Part shown: positions 19,831 through 29,933 of the stretch, in pieces | Numbering within the stretch: the stretch's first letter is position 1 | Layout: the number at the start of each line of letters is the position of its first letter | Assembly (NCBI GenBank): GCA_000687675.1 | Contig: JHWS01000005.1 | Span: 186,001-250,000, forward strand | Origin: Lachnospiraceae bacterium NC2008 | Lineage (GTDB): Bacteria > Bacillota > Clostridia > Lachnospirales > Lachnospiraceae | DNA length: 64,000 nucleotides | Direction: 5' to 3' | Made by a program: the position numbers and the translations under genes | Notes under the pieces: generated by a model | What the model was told of the DNA's origin: nothing | The model's input: the letters and a program-made list of their open reading frames with translations, nothing else | Databases searched by the model: none

Positions 19831-21045
19831 ATGGCAAAGATAAATAATGATTATTGCAAACTTAGAGGAAGCTACCTCTTTAGTGATATTGCAAGAAGAG
19901 TAAGAGAATTTGAAGCAGCTAACAGTGATGCAAAGATTATACGTCTTGGTATTGGTGATGTTACAAGACCACTTCCAGCCAAGGTTATCGAAGCACTTCA
20001 CAGCGCTGTAGATGAGATGGCTAAGCAGGAGACATTCAGAGGATATGCACCTGATCTTGGTTATGACTTTCTTAGAAAGGCTATAGCTGACAATGACTAC
20101 AGAGCAAGAGGCTGCGATATAGCAGATGATGAGATATTTGTATCAGATGGTGCAAAGTCTGACAGTGGTAATATTCAGGAGATATTTGCAAAGGACAATG
20201 TTATTGCAGTTACAGACCCAGTATATCCTGTATATGTAGACTCTAACGTTATGGCAGGTAGAACAGGAGTATTTGATGAGGCTCTTGGACAGTGGAGCGA
20301 GGTTGTATATATGCCTTGTACAAAGGAAAACAACTTCGTACCAGAATTCCCTAAGAGACATGTAGACATCATATACCTTTGCTTTCCTAATAACCCAACA
20401 GGTACAACAATTAACAAGGCTCAGCTTCAGGAATGGGTTGATTATGCTAACAAGGAAGGCTCAGTAATTATCTATGATGCAGCTTATGAAGCATATATCT
20501 CAGAGGATGATGTACCACACTCTATCTATGAGTGCCAGGGTGCAAAGACTTGTGCAATAGAACTTCATTCATTCTCTAAAAATGCTGGATTTACAGGGCT
20601 TAGACTTGGTTATACAGTAGTTCCTCACGACCTTGTTGTAGAAGGAGTAAAGCTTCGTGACCTCTGGGCTAGAAGACACGGTACTAAGTATAACGGAGCA
20701 CCTTATATCGTTCAGAGAGCTGGTGAGGCAGTTTATTCTGAAGAAGGTAAGGCTCAGGTTAAGGAATTAATAGAATATTATATGAGAAATGCCAGATACA
20801 TAGGCGAAGGACTTAAGTCTATGGGATATGAGATATTTGGTGGTGTTAACTCACCTTATATCTGGCTTAAGACTCCGGAAGGAGAAGACAGCTGGAGCTT
20901 CTTTGACAGACTTCTTCACAAGGCTCAGGTTGTTGGTACACCAGGTGTAGGCTTTGGACCTCATGGTGAAGGCTACTTTAGACTGACAGCATTTGGCGAT
21001 TATGAGAAGACTAAAGAGGCAGTGGACAGAATCAGAAAGATGTAA
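19831..21045 (+). CDS. dapL: LL-diaminopimelate aminotransferase
   Basis: A 404-residue fold-type I PLP aminotransferase. PLP lysine lies in [15 protein letters not shown], and FPNNPTGT and the N-terminal GDVTRPLP are characteristic of DapL. It converts tetrahydrodipicolinate directly to LL-diaminopimelate using glutamate, the substrate of DapF encoded just upstream. GGAGG lies before ATG. It ends at a strong terminator. DapL-type lysine synthesis fits anaerobic Firmicutes. Confidence 0.95.
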   Translation: MAKINNDYCKLRGSYLFSDIARRVREFEAANSDAKIIRLGIGDVTRPLPAKVIEALHSAVDEMAKQETFRGYAPDLGYDFLRKAIADNDYRARGCDIADDEIFVSDGAKSDSGNIQEIFAKDNVIAVTDPVYPVYVDSNVMAGRTGVFDEALGQWSEVVYMPCTKENNFVPEFPKRHVDIIYLCFPNNPTGTTINKAQLQEWVDYANKEGSVIIYDAAYEAYISEDDVPHSIYECQGAKTCAIELHSFSKNAGFTGLRLGYTVVPHDLVVEGVKLRDLWARRHGTKYNGAPYIVQRAGEAVYSEEGKAQVKELIEYYMRNARYIGEGLKSMGYEIFGGVNSPYIWLKTPEGEDSWSFFDRLLHKAQVVGTPGVGFGPHGEGYFRLTAFGDYEKTKEAVDRIRKM

Positions 21046-21074
21046 CAGCCAGCAGATTTTCTAACATAAGAATT

Positions 21075-21105
21075 AAGGTAAAGCTTAGCACTTTACCTTT
21101 TTTTC
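21075..21105 (+). terminator. Terminator after dapL
   Basis: AAGGTAAAG (21075-21083) pairs with CTTTACCTT (21091-21099), with a 7-nt loop and a following T-run. Confidence 0.85.
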
Positions 21106-21192
21106 TTCACTGTTTTGTGATAATATTTCTTTATTCATTTATTGCTAAATAAGGTAACAATAGGAAATTAATATAAAGGAACAATCAAAACT

Positions 21193-22947
21193 ATGACTAA
21201 TTCAGAAGAAAAAGTAATCGTTATTGATTTTGGCGGCCAGTATAACCAGCTGGTAGCAAGACGTGTACGTGAATGTAACGTATACTGCGAAATCTATTCT
21301 TACAAGAAGGACTTAGCTGAAATCAAGGCAATGAATCCAAAGGGTATCATCTTAACAGGTGGTCCTAACAGCGTCTATGAAGAAGGCGCACCTTCTGCTA
21401 CTAAGGAACTTTTCGAGATAGGCTGTCCGGTACTTGGACTTTGCTATGGTGCTCAGCTTATGACCCATGTTCTTGGCGGTAAGGTCGAGAAAGCTGATAA
21501 CAGAGAGTATGGAAAGACAAGAACACTGGTTAATACCAAGGCTGCTCTTTTTGATGGCGTAGGTTTCGAACTTAATGCTGACCAGCCATTTGCAGGACCA
21601 ATAACAGATAATGAGAAGTTATCTGGTAAGTACCTTAAGTATGACGATGTAACAGGTCCTATGTTTGAAGAAGGAAATACTAAGGTTACTCAGGTATGGA
21701 TGAGTCATAATGACTATATTTCAAAACTTGCACCTGGATTTACTTCTATAGCGTATACAGAAAGCTGTCCAGTGGCAGCAGCCCAGAATGTAGATAAGAG
21801 CTTATATCTTATCCAGTTCCATCCAGAGGTTCTTCATACACTTGAAGGAACAAAGATACTTCATAACTTCGTTAGAAATATCTGCGGATGTGCTGGAACA
21901 TGGAAGATGGATGCATTTGTTGAAAGTACAGTTAAGGCGATTAAGGAGAAGGTTGGAGATGGTAAAGTTCTCCTTGCTCTTTCAGGTGGAGTAGATTCAT
22001 CTGTAGCAGCAGGTCTTCTTTCACGAGCTATAGGTAAGCAGCTTACCTGCGTATTCGTTGACCACGGTCTTCTTAGAAAAGACGAGGGCGACGAAGTTGA
22101 GGCAGTATTTGGACCTAAGGGTAACTTTGACCTTAACTTTATTAGAGTCAATGCTCAGGAAAGATATTATAGCAAGCTTGCAGGCGTAACAGAGCCTGAA
22201 AGAAAGCGTAAGATAATAGGTGAAGAGTTTATTCGTGTATTTGAGGAAGAAGCTAAGAAGATTGGCAAAGTAGACTTCCTTGCACAGGGAACTATATATC
22301 CTGATGTAGTTGAATCAGGTCTTGGCGGTGAGTCAGCAGTAATCAAATCTCACCACAACGTAGGTGGTCTTCCTGATTTCGTAGACTTTAAGGAAATCAT
22401 CGAACCACTTAGAGACCTTTTTAAAGACGAGGTACGTAAGGCAGGTCTTGAACTTGGTATTCCAGAACACTTAGTATTCCGTCAGCCATTCCCTGGACCA
22501 GGACTTGGTATCCGTATTATAGGCGAGGTAACAGCTGAGAAGGTACGTATCGTACAGGAAGCTGACTTCATATACAGAGAAGAGATAGCTAAGGCAGCAG
22601 AAGAGTGGAAGAATGAACATCTTGGTGAGAAGAAGTCATCAGGCAGCACACCAGATGAAATCTTTGACCGTGCTCGTAACTTCAATCCATCATGGATGCC
22701 AGACCAGTACTACGCAGCACTTACTAACCTTCAGTCAGTAGGTGTTATGGGCGACGAAAGAACATACGACTACGCTGTAGCCCTCCGTGCAGTAAAAACT
22801 ATCGACTTCATGACCGCCGAAGCAGCCCAGATTCCATGGGATGTCCTCCAGAAGGTAATGAGCAGAGTTATCAATGAAGTTCGCGGGGTAAACAGAGTAT
22901 TCTATGATCTTACAAGTAAGCCACCGGGAACGATAGAGCTTGAGTGA
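21193..22947 (+). CDS. guaA: GMP synthase (glutamine-hydrolysing)
   Basis: A 584-residue enzyme with an N-terminal class I amidotransferase (nucleophile Cys in GLCYGAQ, then FHPEV), an ATP pyrophosphatase domain ([11 protein letters not shown]) and a C-terminal dimerisation domain ([13 protein letters not shown]). It aminates XMP to GMP. It is about 60-70 residues longer than typical GuaA. Extra segments lie in the amidotransferase domain around residues 128-165 and in the dimerisation domain around 468-500 ([17 protein letters not shown]). AAAGGA lies before ATG. No guanine riboswitch was recognised in the 148-nt leader. Confidence 0.95.
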   Translation: MTNSEEKVIVIDFGGQYNQLVARRVRECNVYCEIYSYKKDLAEIKAMNPKGIILTGGPNSVYEEGAPSATKELFEIGCPVLGLCYGAQLMTHVLGGKVEKADNREYGKTRTLVNTKAALFDGVGFELNADQPFAGPITDNEKLSGKYLKYDDVTGPMFEEGNTKVTQVWMSHNDYISKLAPGFTSIAYTESCPVAAAQNVDKSLYLIQFHPEVLHTLEGTKILHNFVRNICGCAGTWKMDAFVESTVKAIKEKVGDGKVLLALSGGVDSSVAAGLLSRAIGKQLTCVFVDHGLLRKDEGDEVEAVFGPKGNFDLNFIRVNAQERYYSKLAGVTEPERKRKIIGEEFIRVFEEEAKKIGKVDFLAQGTIYPDVVESGLGGESAVIKSHHNVGGLPDFVDFKEIIEPLRDLFKDEVRKAGLELGIPEHLVFRQPFPGPGLGIRIIGEVTAEKVRIVQEADFIYREEIAKAAEEWKNEHLGEKKSSGSTPDEIFDRARNFNPSWMPDQYYAALTNLQSVGVMGDERTYDYAVALRAVKTIDFMTAEAAQIPWDVLQKVMSRVINEVRGVNRVFYDLTSKPPGTIELE

Positions 22948-22953
22948 TAACGA

Positions 22954-23100
22954 GTCAAATGAGATAGATTAATTAGGCAGCACGAAGTGCTGTGGCGATA
23001 ATAAAAACAGGCCGCGTTTATGCTTGCATAAAAAGCAACCTGTTTTTATTATTGCCGTTAGCCTGCCTTGCAGGCCCTAATTAATCGTATCTCATTTGAC
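22954..23100. repeat. 147-bp cloverleaf-like palindromic element
   Basis: Near-perfect 25-bp arms at the two ends (GTCAAATGAGATA and GATTAATTAGG with their complements) enclose three hairpins. These are CAGCAC-gaa-GTGCTG (about 22978-22992), a long central stem with AATAAAAACAGG/CCTGTTTTTATT (about 22996-23053), and GCCTGC-ctt-GCAGGC (about 23061-23075). It starts 6 nt after the guaA stop, so it can also terminate guaA. Bases 23101-23337 hold only a further CCGC/GCGG hairpin near 23116 and AT-rich promoter-like DNA. Confidence 0.65.
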
Positions 23101-23337
23101 GACAACATACATCGAGCCGCAGCGAAGCGGAGGCGAGATGGTGCCTAATGTTGGTGGGCAAATGTTATGCTTGCTATTCTTTGTTTGAATTATTTGTAAG
23201 AGTATCTTTTCAAACAATAACGGAATGTTATAAGAAGGATTAAAGAAAGAAATAACTAAACTAATCTTTCTTGGGTGATATAATGAACTATGAGAAGAGT
23301 TATTATAATTTTTTTCAAAAAAAGGGGACATATAAAA

Positions 23338-24678
23338 ATGAAAAGAATAAAATTTTCGCTAGAAATGAAAGATGGAAATTGTGCGAGAAGTATGGATGAG
23401 CTTAGAAGCAATTTTTCTATCATTAAAATAATTGAACATTTAAATAGCGGTAAACTTGAAGATTGGTTGATTGATAGATATGAGGAACAGATAGTAGATG
23501 AATTAAAAAAAATATCTGTAAAAACACCAGATTTTTCAAAAATTATTTGCGAGTTATTTTCTGTTGAATATAAATCTGAATATGATCAAATTGTAAAAAC
23601 CTATATAAACAAAATAGAAAAATTGGAGGAGTATAAAAATCAGGTAGATATAGAAAAATATAAAAATAATATTAATGAAATTGCTTTCAATCAAGACGAT
23701 TTAGATACCATTTTGTCTGAAGACATTAAAACGATTTTTCTTTGTGGAAATGAATTCTTTTTAAATGATTTTAAAGAAGATTTGCATTTCATAGGAATTA
23801 TCGATGATGTAAAAATAACATTAGAAAGTAATTTATCTATAGATTTTAGTAAATTACAAACAAATTTTAAAAATTGTATATTTGATAATAAAAATAATGA
23901 ACTGGTTGATAAAAACAGTAAAATACTTACTTTGGATAGTTCATCCAATGAAGAATTAAAGCAATTTGTAAAAACTCTTAAAACTTCTTTAAAAGACCTA
24001 ATTGATAAGAATTATGAGAATAATGAAGTAAAAAAATATAATTGTCATAGTTTATATATGCTTGAATCAAGTGTGGATGCTGTTATTAAAGCGGTAGTGG
24101 GTTTTAAGTTAAATTTATTTTCAAATGATATTTGTATGGAATGTGGTAAGCAAATAAGAGATAAGGTTTACAGCAAGTATAGTGATGAAAAAAATAAACT
24201 GATAATTAATACAAGAGAATATTACAAACCATTAGAAATGTCCATAATTAATATTGGTTCAAATTTTTTGAAAAAATATCTTATATTAGCTAAAACATGG
24301 AAGAAAAATCAAAGTCTAAAAACGTATCTTGATTCTTGTAGTAACCATTACAAAGAAATAATAACTAATGAAACATGGAAGAAAGAAATAGGGGACATTA
24401 TAAATAATAAAAATGAAGAGCTTATAAAGAAGTACTTTATAAATAAAGAATCAAAAGGATTAAAAGTTGATAAATTATTATCAAATATAGGATTTGGTAC
24501 GCGTGGTTATATCATCGACGTAAAAAACTATTATATAGATTATTATGAAAAAATACTTGAAACTGCAACGAGTGAGTATTTTTTGGCTTTTAATAAAATG
24601 ATATTATCCGTCAGTAAAATATATATAGGTAAAATTAACGATTTTATAAATGAAATTGAGCATAAGGGGGATATTTAG
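23338..24678 (+). CDS. Helical protein of unknown function, first gene of the AAA+/nuclease operon
   Basis: A 446-residue protein, very AT-rich and Lys/Asn-rich compared with region 1. The N-terminal 55 residues carry a short conserved-looking motif (RSMDELRSNF...LNSGKLEDWLIDR) that I associate with several Clostridial accessory proteins but cannot name. The rest is predicted mostly helical. A CMECGK stretch near residue 280 has only two Cys and is a weak zinc-site candidate. No enzyme motif is visible. ATG 23338 follows GGGGA; an upstream ATG at 23290 lacks a site. Its stop abuts the ATPase start. It may be the sensor or adaptor of the system. Confidence 0.75.
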   Translation: MKRIKFSLEMKDGNCARSMDELRSNFSIIKIIEHLNSGKLEDWLIDRYEEQIVDELKKISVKTPDFSKIICELFSVEYKSEYDQIVKTYINKIEKLEEYKNQVDIEKYKNNINEIAFNQDDLDTILSEDIKTIFLCGNEFFLNDFKEDLHFIGIIDDVKITLESNLSIDFSKLQTNFKNCIFDNKNNELVDKNSKILTLDSSSNEELKQFVKTLKTSLKDLIDKNYENNEVKKYNCHSLYMLESSVDAVIKAVVGFKLNLFSNDICMECGKQIRDKVYSKYSDEKNKLIINTREYYKPLEMSIINIGSNFLKKYLILAKTWKKNQSLKTYLDSCSNHYKEIITNETWKKEIGDIINNKNEELIKKYFINKESKGLKVDKLLSNIGFGTRGYIIDVKNYYIDYYEKILETATSEYFLAFNKMILSVSKIYIGKINDFINEIEHKGDI

Positions 24679-26172
24679 ATGGGAGGTAGATCATTAAAAG
24701 AAAAGGTATCAAGATATATTGATGCAGGAATTCCAATAATATATATATGTTCTTTTGAGGAAAATAAGGTTGATGAAATCATTGATGAAATAAAAACGGA
24801 TAGAGAAGTATATGAGTGGAATGGAACGAATGGATATGTGAATTTTGAAAATAAAACACCAATGATAGAGGATTTTAGCTTTAATTCTATGCTAAACCTG
24901 TTAAAATCAAAAGAATTTTTAGAAAGAAAAATAATTCTATTTAAAGATATAAATGCATATTTAGAAAATCCTGAAATTGTATCTAAGATAAAAGGAATTG
25001 CGGATTTAATATATAAAGAGGTAGATGCAAATATAATAATCGTTTCTTCGTCTATTATCATTCCTAGAGAAATTGAAAAATGTACAACAATAATAGAAAT
25101 GGATTATTTAAATTTTGAAGAAATAAAAATAATAATCACTGACTTCTGTGAAAAATATATGAAAAAAAATATTGAAGATTCTTTAATTGATGAACTAGCT
25201 ATTGCTTTTAAGGGATTAACTGAGTACGAAATAACGAATCTATTAAGACTTTCATATGCTGATGATGGAATGATATCAGATACAGACTTAGCATTAATTA
25301 TAGAACAAAAAAACCAAATAATAAAAAAAGCTGGAATACTTGAAATGATTCCATTAAATGAGTCTATAGATGATATTGGTGGTTTAGATAATTTAAAAAC
25401 ATGGTTATATCGTAAGGCAAAAGTATTAAAAAATATTGAAAAAGCAAAGGGGTTTGGGGTAGATATACCCAAAGGCGTTTTAATTGCTGGAGTTCCTGGT
25501 TGTGGTAAATCATTAACGGCAAAAGCAACAGCTAAGTTGTTTAAAGTTCCATTATTAAGATTAGATATGGGAAGGTTGTTAGGTAAATATGTAGGCGAGT
25601 CAGAAGCAAACTTACGACGAGCTATTTCTTTAGCGGATGCAATATCTCCTTGTGTTTTATGGATAGATGAATTAGAAAAAGCTTTTGCTGGAATTAATGG
25701 AAATGGAAGTGGAGAAGTTTCAACAAGATTATTTGGTAATTTTTTGACTTGGATGCAAGAAAAAGAAAGTTCAACATTTGTGGTTGCTACTGCAAATGAT
25801 ATTACTCAGCTTCCACCAGAACTTATACGTAAAGGAAGATTTGATGAGATTTTTTATATTGAACTTCCAAACGATAAAGAAAGAAAAAAGATATTTGAAA
25901 TTCATATTAACAAAAGAAGACCTAATGATTTATCAAAAATAAATTTAAATGAATTAGTAAAATTAACTGTAGGTTTTAGTGGAGCAGATATCGAGGGAGT
26001 AATTAAAGATTCTATAGAGACTGCCTATGCAGATGAAAAGGATTGTATTGAAACTAAAGATATAGTTACTGCAATTAAAAATACCAATTCTTTATCTGAA
26101 ATTATGAAGGATTCAATTGATAAATTAGCCAAAGAATACGAAAAGAGAAAGTTTAAAAAGGCATCAAACTAG
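24679..26172 (+). CDS. AAA+ ATPase, Ycf46/FtsH-like
   Basis: A 497-residue protein. Residues 1-225 resemble a degenerate AAA domain without Walker A, as in Ycf46-type proteins. Residues 230-470 are a classical AAA+ module: Walker A GVPGCGKS (271-278), Walker B WIDELEK (328-334), sensor ATAND (370-374), arginine finger region RKGRFDE and a C-terminal helical lid (GFSGADIEGV). There are no membrane helices and no protease domain, so it is a cytoplasmic remodelling or signalling motor. The start directly follows the upstream stop, and the next gene begins 14 nt later. In this setting it may sense infection or control the nuclease. Confidence 0.9.
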   Translation: MGGRSLKEKVSRYIDAGIPIIYICSFEENKVDEIIDEIKTDREVYEWNGTNGYVNFENKTPMIEDFSFNSMLNLLKSKEFLERKIILFKDINAYLENPEIVSKIKGIADLIYKEVDANIIIVSSSIIIPREIEKCTTIIEMDYLNFEEIKIIITDFCEKYMKKNIEDSLIDELAIAFKGLTEYEITNLLRLSYADDGMISDTDLALIIEQKNQIIKKAGILEMIPLNESIDDIGGLDNLKTWLYRKAKVLKNIEKAKGFGVDIPKGVLIAGVPGCGKSLTAKATAKLFKVPLLRLDMGRLLGKYVGESEANLRRAISLADAISPCVLWIDELEKAFAGINGNGSGEVSTRLFGNFLTWMQEKESSTFVVATANDITQLPPELIRKGRFDEIFYIELPNDKERKKIFEIHINKRRPNDLSKINLNELVKLTVGFSGADIEGVIKDSIETAYADEKDCIETKDIVTAIKNTNSLSEIMKDSIDKLAKEYEKRKFKKASN

Positions 26173-26186
26173 GAGTGAAGCAATCA

Positions 26187-27722
26187 ATGGATAATAATAT
26201 AGAGATTATAACCAATGTAGAAGCTACTGAATTAAAGAGGTTTTATAAAGATTTTCTTATTCAATATAAAGAGAAAGATGGCAATATATCTGATGCCGAA
26301 TGGCTGGAAAAAATATTTGTTAATGAGATTCCGGAAATTACAAAAGAAGAAGCTGAAGAAGAAGCGAAGGATATTGTTAATTCTATAGAGGAATTTGATA
26401 AAAATCTTGAATCAGTAAATAAAGCGGCTTTAAAAGGTATCTCTAAGGAAAAATGGTTTGCGAATAAAATTGAAGAAACATCAGCTAACGTTTCAACGCA
26501 AGAATTTGTTAATGAATTAAAAATTTTCGATGACTATATTTATACAAAAAACGAAGAACTTGCTAATGCTTTAACAGTTCCAACAGGTGATGGAAATCGT
26601 AGAGTAAATATGAATCCAAATCTTGATGGAATTCTCGCGGAAAATTTAATAGCAAAAACGGCAGATTTAAGTGCATTAGCGCAAGGAAAAAATGTAAGAG
26701 TTGAGGTTAGAGGTGTAAATAGTGCAAATTCTGTAGATTTAAGAGTAACAAATTTTGATACAGGAAAATATCAAAATTATCAGCTAAAGTTTGGAAAAGA
26801 TGCACAAGCAACAATAGCGTTAATAGAAAGAGGAAATTATAACAATCAAAGAATAATTGTTCCAACAGAACAGCTAAAAGAGATTCAAGATTATTTTAAG
26901 AAAAAAGGCTCAAATAAAACAATCACAGATTGTATAGATGCTTTTGGGGTAAAAGGGAAAAAATGTACTAAAAGTGATTTAAAAGAACTGGCTAATGCTG
27001 CTCAAAATGATGGACTTATGCCATCAATGGACTACAATGATTACTCAATAAAAGATTTATCATTTGCAATTGGTAAAAAAACCGGGGTTGCTGCTATACA
27101 AAGTGTGGCACTATCAACAAGCTATATTGCTGCTAGTAAATTAATTAAAGGTGAAGAATTACATGCTGATGAATTAGTAGAAGTGGCAATTAAAACAGGG
27201 AAGGATACCGCTGTTAAAACTGTAACAGCTGGAGCGCTACAAGTAGCTACGAGAAAAGGAATTATTAAATGTATTCCTAGAGATATCCCAGGAGAATGTA
27301 TTACAAATATTGCTTGTGTTGGTGTTGAAAATGCCAAAGTTTTATCAAAAGTAGCAAGTGGTGAATTAACAGTCACCCAAGGTGTTGATCAGATGGGAAG
27401 GACGACAACTTCTAGTATTTTGGGCTTGTGGTGTAGTGATAAAGCAAGAAAATTTGTAACTACATTTCTAAAAGGAATCATTAAAAAAAGTAATATATAT
27501 ATCGCGACAGTAGTAAAATTTGCTGGATTTGTTAGTGGAATGGTTGGATATTCAGCGGGTTCAAAAACGGGAGATGGGATATATTCTGCTGCAAAAAAAG
27601 TATGTAGTGTGGCTAAAACCACTGCAAAAGTTGCCTGGGAGGGAATAAAAAATACTGGTAGAAAAATAGCGGATGGAATAAAAAACGTAGGTAGAAAGAT
27701 TTCAAGATTGTTTAATTGGTAG
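26187..27722 (+). CDS. PD-(D/E)XK-like nuclease with a glycine-rich membrane-prone C-terminus
   Basis: A 511-residue protein. Residues about 140-235 read as a restriction-like nuclease fold: NPNLDGILAE (Glu152), then NSVDLRV (Asp184) and QLKFGKD (Gln199, Lys201), the D...QxK pattern of Mrr-like PD-(D/E)XK enzymes. Residues about 290-511 are rich in Ala, Gly and Val with hydrophobic segments (VVKFAGFVSGMVGYSAG) and a basic amphipathic tail (IKNTGRKIADGIKNVGRK), suggesting membrane insertion or oligomerisation. AGGAG lies 11 nt before ATG; GTG 26175 overlaps that site. It is the likely effector of the three-gene operon. Catalysis is inferred only. Confidence 0.7.
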   Translation: MDNNIEIITNVEATELKRFYKDFLIQYKEKDGNISDAEWLEKIFVNEIPEITKEEAEEEAKDIVNSIEEFDKNLESVNKAALKGISKEKWFANKIEETSANVSTQEFVNELKIFDDYIYTKNEELANALTVPTGDGNRRVNMNPNLDGILAENLIAKTADLSALAQGKNVRVEVRGVNSANSVDLRVTNFDTGKYQNYQLKFGKDAQATIALIERGNYNNQRIIVPTEQLKEIQDYFKKKGSNKTITDCIDAFGVKGKKCTKSDLKELANAAQNDGLMPSMDYNDYSIKDLSFAIGKKTGVAAIQSVALSTSYIAASKLIKGEELHADELVEVAIKTGKDTAVKTVTAGALQVATRKGIIKCIPRDIPGECITNIACVGVENAKVLSKVASGELTVTQGVDQMGRTTTSSILGLWCSDKARKFVTTFLKGIIKKSNIYIATVVKFAGFVSGMVGYSAGSKTGDGIYSAAKKVCSVAKTTAKVAWEGIKNTGRKIADGIKNVGRKISRLFNW

Positions 27723-27786
27723 TTTGAGGTAATCTTAAATATTATATTGTCGAATGTTTTTACGTGAGAATGGTTATAATAGAGGG

Positions 27787-27818
27787 CAGCTCAGCATAAT
27801 AAATGCTGAGCTGTTTTT
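27787..27818 (+). terminator. Terminator of the AAA+/nuclease operon
   Basis: A perfect 10-bp stem CAGCTCAGCA/TGCTGAGCTG (27787-27796 with 27804-27813), a 7-nt loop and five T's. Confidence 0.85.
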
Positions 27819-27838
27819 ACTTAGTTTTCTTCTATTTC

Positions 27839-28405
27839 TTATAAATCTAAATCATCATAGTCAAGAATCTCCATTATAAAGTTATACATGTTTCTTCCAT
27901 ATTGCTTGTTATCAGCAGTTTGTCCAAGATTTATAAAGAAAGACTCCTCTCTTTTTAGTTTTAATTCTACTGTATTCTTCTTATAATCTACATTTTCTAT
28001 ATTGGAATAATCTATCTCAGTAATATTATCGCCTTCATTTTCCCAGTAGAATATGCCTTTTTCTGTGAATACCATACCCTTTCCGTATTCATCTGGATCC
28101 TCAATATTCACATAGACTAAGACATCGTATTTTCCAAACTTTCTTCTACATGTGGAATGAATATTTGTTAGGTCAACAGGAATGAATGTATCTCCACATA
28201 CTATCGGTCCTATTTTCTTATATTCAAGGTTCAAAATATAATTTCCAAATTGAGTTCTGTTACCTTTTAACTTTTCAGTTGTTTCTCGCCATAATTGATG
28301 AAATTTTTTTGCTCTCTCCGTAGTACAGAAAAAGAATGGTTCAATTTTAACTTCGTCTGTTTCTTCTGATTCATTATTTATTACTTCTACTGTTTCTAAT
28401 TCCAT
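27839..28405 (-). CDS. Hypothetical protein
   Basis: A 188-residue acidic cytoplasmic protein, not recognised. The C-terminal half alternates beta-like segments (GMVFTEKGIFYWENEG, TEIDYSNIENVDYKK) as in bacterial PH-like domains, but this is a weak impression. AAAGGAAG precedes its ATG on the minus strand. It is convergent with the nuclease operon and divergent from the WYL regulator, sharing a 133-bp promoter region. Confidence 0.7.
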   Translation of the reverse strand: MELETVEVINNESEETDEVKIEPFFFCTTERAKKFHQLWRETTEKLKGNRTQFGNYILNLEYKKIGPIVCGDTFIPVDLTNIHSTCRRKFGKYDVLVYVNIEDPDEYGKGMVFTEKGIFYWENEGDNITEIDYSNIENVDYKKNTVELKLKREESFFINLGQTADNKQYGRNMYNFIMEILDYDDLDL

Positions 28406-28435
28406 AGTTTGTCTTCCTTTCTTAAAATAGTATTA

Positions 28436-28484
28436 TTGACATCTTTTGTTTATAATATATTAAGTGCATGACATATTTTGTCAT
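28436..28484 (+). promoter_or_regulatory. Promoter with operator-like inverted repeat for the WYL regulator
   Basis: TTGACA (28436-28441), a 16-bp spacer and TATTAA (28458-28463). An inverted repeat ATGACA-N5-TGTCAT lies at 28468-28484, at the predicted start site, and may be the binding site of the WYL protein itself. Confidence 0.45.
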
Positions 28485-28538
28485 AGTAAAATCTTAATAG
28501 CATAACTTTATTAGAAATATTTTTGAGGATAACACCCT

Positions 28539-29522
28539 ATGAATAATGAAGAATTAAAAAGCATGAAATCAGAAAGGGTTATGGAGCTTTTCTATAGAGC
28601 AATTAAAGGCGAATCTCTTTCTGTAAAGAAACTTTCTGAGGAATACCATGTATCATCTAGAAGTATTACAAGAGATATTAATGAGATTAAAACATTTCTG
28701 GCAGAGCATATTGATACTTTAGGCTACGCTGATTTAGAGTACTCTAGCTCCACCCATACATACTCTCTTAAAATGGATATGTTCCTTTCGAATAAAGAAC
28801 TCCTTGCTATAACAAAAGTTCTTATAGGGAGCCGAGCATTTAATCATGCTGATTTAACCGAAATAATAAAAAAACTAAAGAAAAACACTACATATATAGA
28901 CAGGAATAAACTTGAAAGCCTAATAAGCAAAGAAATGTTTCATTATAAAGAAATTGGTTCAGATTGTTCTAGCGTTATAGATAATATATGGAAAATTACA
29001 GATTGCATAGATAATCGCAACATAATAACAGTTACATATATAAAGATAAATCGTGAACAGGTTAAAAGAGATATCATACCTGTAACCATTATATTTTGCG
29101 ATTACTATTTTTACCTTATTGCATATAGGAATAACTCTAATAAACCTAATATTCCTTTGTATTTTAGAATTGATAGAATAAAAGAAATTTCTATTCATAG
29201 AGAACAGTTCAAGCTTTCAAAAGACCAAATTGTTAATGAAGGATTACTTCGCCAAAAAAGCCAGTTCATGTGGCCTGGTCCTAGCAGAAAGATAGTATTT
29301 GAATTCTCTGGTCCTTCAATACAAGCAATACTCGATAGAATTCCGACTGCCAAGGTTATTGAACATAAAGATAGTATTTATACCCTAGAAGCAGAAGTAT
29401 ATGGCGACGGTATAAAAATGTTTTTGATTAGCCAAGGCTCTTGGGTAAAGGTTTTAAAACCTTCTAATTTTAAACAAGAATTGAAAGATGAAATAAATCG
29501 CATGGCGAATTTATATAGATAA
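28539..29522 (+). CDS. HTH/WYL-domain transcriptional regulator
   Basis: A 327-residue protein. The N-terminal helix-turn-helix (LSVKKLSEEYHVSSRSITRDI, about residues 27-47) is followed by a WYL ligand-sensing domain with a YFYLIAY core (about residues 187-193) and a C-terminal WCX-like region. WYL regulators often control defence systems and DNA-damage genes by sensing nucleic acids or nucleotides. Its position next to the AAA+/nuclease operon and toxin systems fits that. GAGGA lies about 10 nt before ATG. Confidence 0.85.
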   Translation: MNNEELKSMKSERVMELFYRAIKGESLSVKKLSEEYHVSSRSITRDINEIKTFLAEHIDTLGYADLEYSSSTHTYSLKMDMFLSNKELLAITKVLIGSRAFNHADLTEIIKKLKKNTTYIDRNKLESLISKEMFHYKEIGSDCSSVIDNIWKITDCIDNRNIITVTYIKINREQVKRDIIPVTIIFCDYYFYLIAYRNNSNKPNIPLYFRIDRIKEISIHREQFKLSKDQIVNEGLLRQKSQFMWPGPSRKIVFEFSGPSIQAILDRIPTAKVIEHKDSIYTLEAEVYGDGIKMFLISQGSWVKVLKPSNFKQELKDEINRMANLYR

Positions 29523-29534
29523 GTAGTATACAAT

Positions 29535-29885
29535 TTATAATTTGGATGAGGTTATTTTCTTAGCATATAACATCATTCGTTTAAGCATAGTATCATTTGA
29601 ATCCTTGCAAATGCTGATTAATTCAAATAATTCAGGATTATCTGCTTTAGAGATGGTAAATATAACTGGTTCTGGATCATCGGACTGTTCAGTCAAGTAT
29701 TCAACTGAAGTATTAAGTACATTTGCAATGACAGAAAGTGTTTGAAGGGATGGAGTTCTTGTACCAAATTCATATCGTAAATATGCCGGTTGTGAGAGCT
29801 GCATCCTTTTTGCTGCCTCCATCTTACTGATTCCTATTTTTTCTCTGCATTCTTTTAATCTGTTGATATTCAATGAAACGCTCAT
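29535..29885 (-). CDS. XRE-family transcriptional regulator
   Basis: A 116-residue protein. An N-terminal HTH (CREKIGISKMEAAKRMQLSQ, then PAYLRYEFGTRTPSLQTL) marks the phage-repressor-like XRE family; the C-terminal half is a short dimerisation-type tail. Its promoter carries two ATACCAATGG sites that overlap the -10 and flank the -35, so it probably represses itself. It lies divergent from the type III toxin-antitoxin RNA and may influence it. Confidence 0.85.
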   Translation of the reverse strand: MSVSLNINRLKECREKIGISKMEAAKRMQLSQPAYLRYEFGTRTPSLQTLSVIANVLNTSVEYLTEQSDDPEPVIFTISKADNPELFELISICKDSNDTMLKRMMLYAKKITSSKL

Positions 29886-29933
29886 ATTTTGGCTGCTCTT
29901 TCTCTTAGATATTACTTTCGAAAATATGTATTG

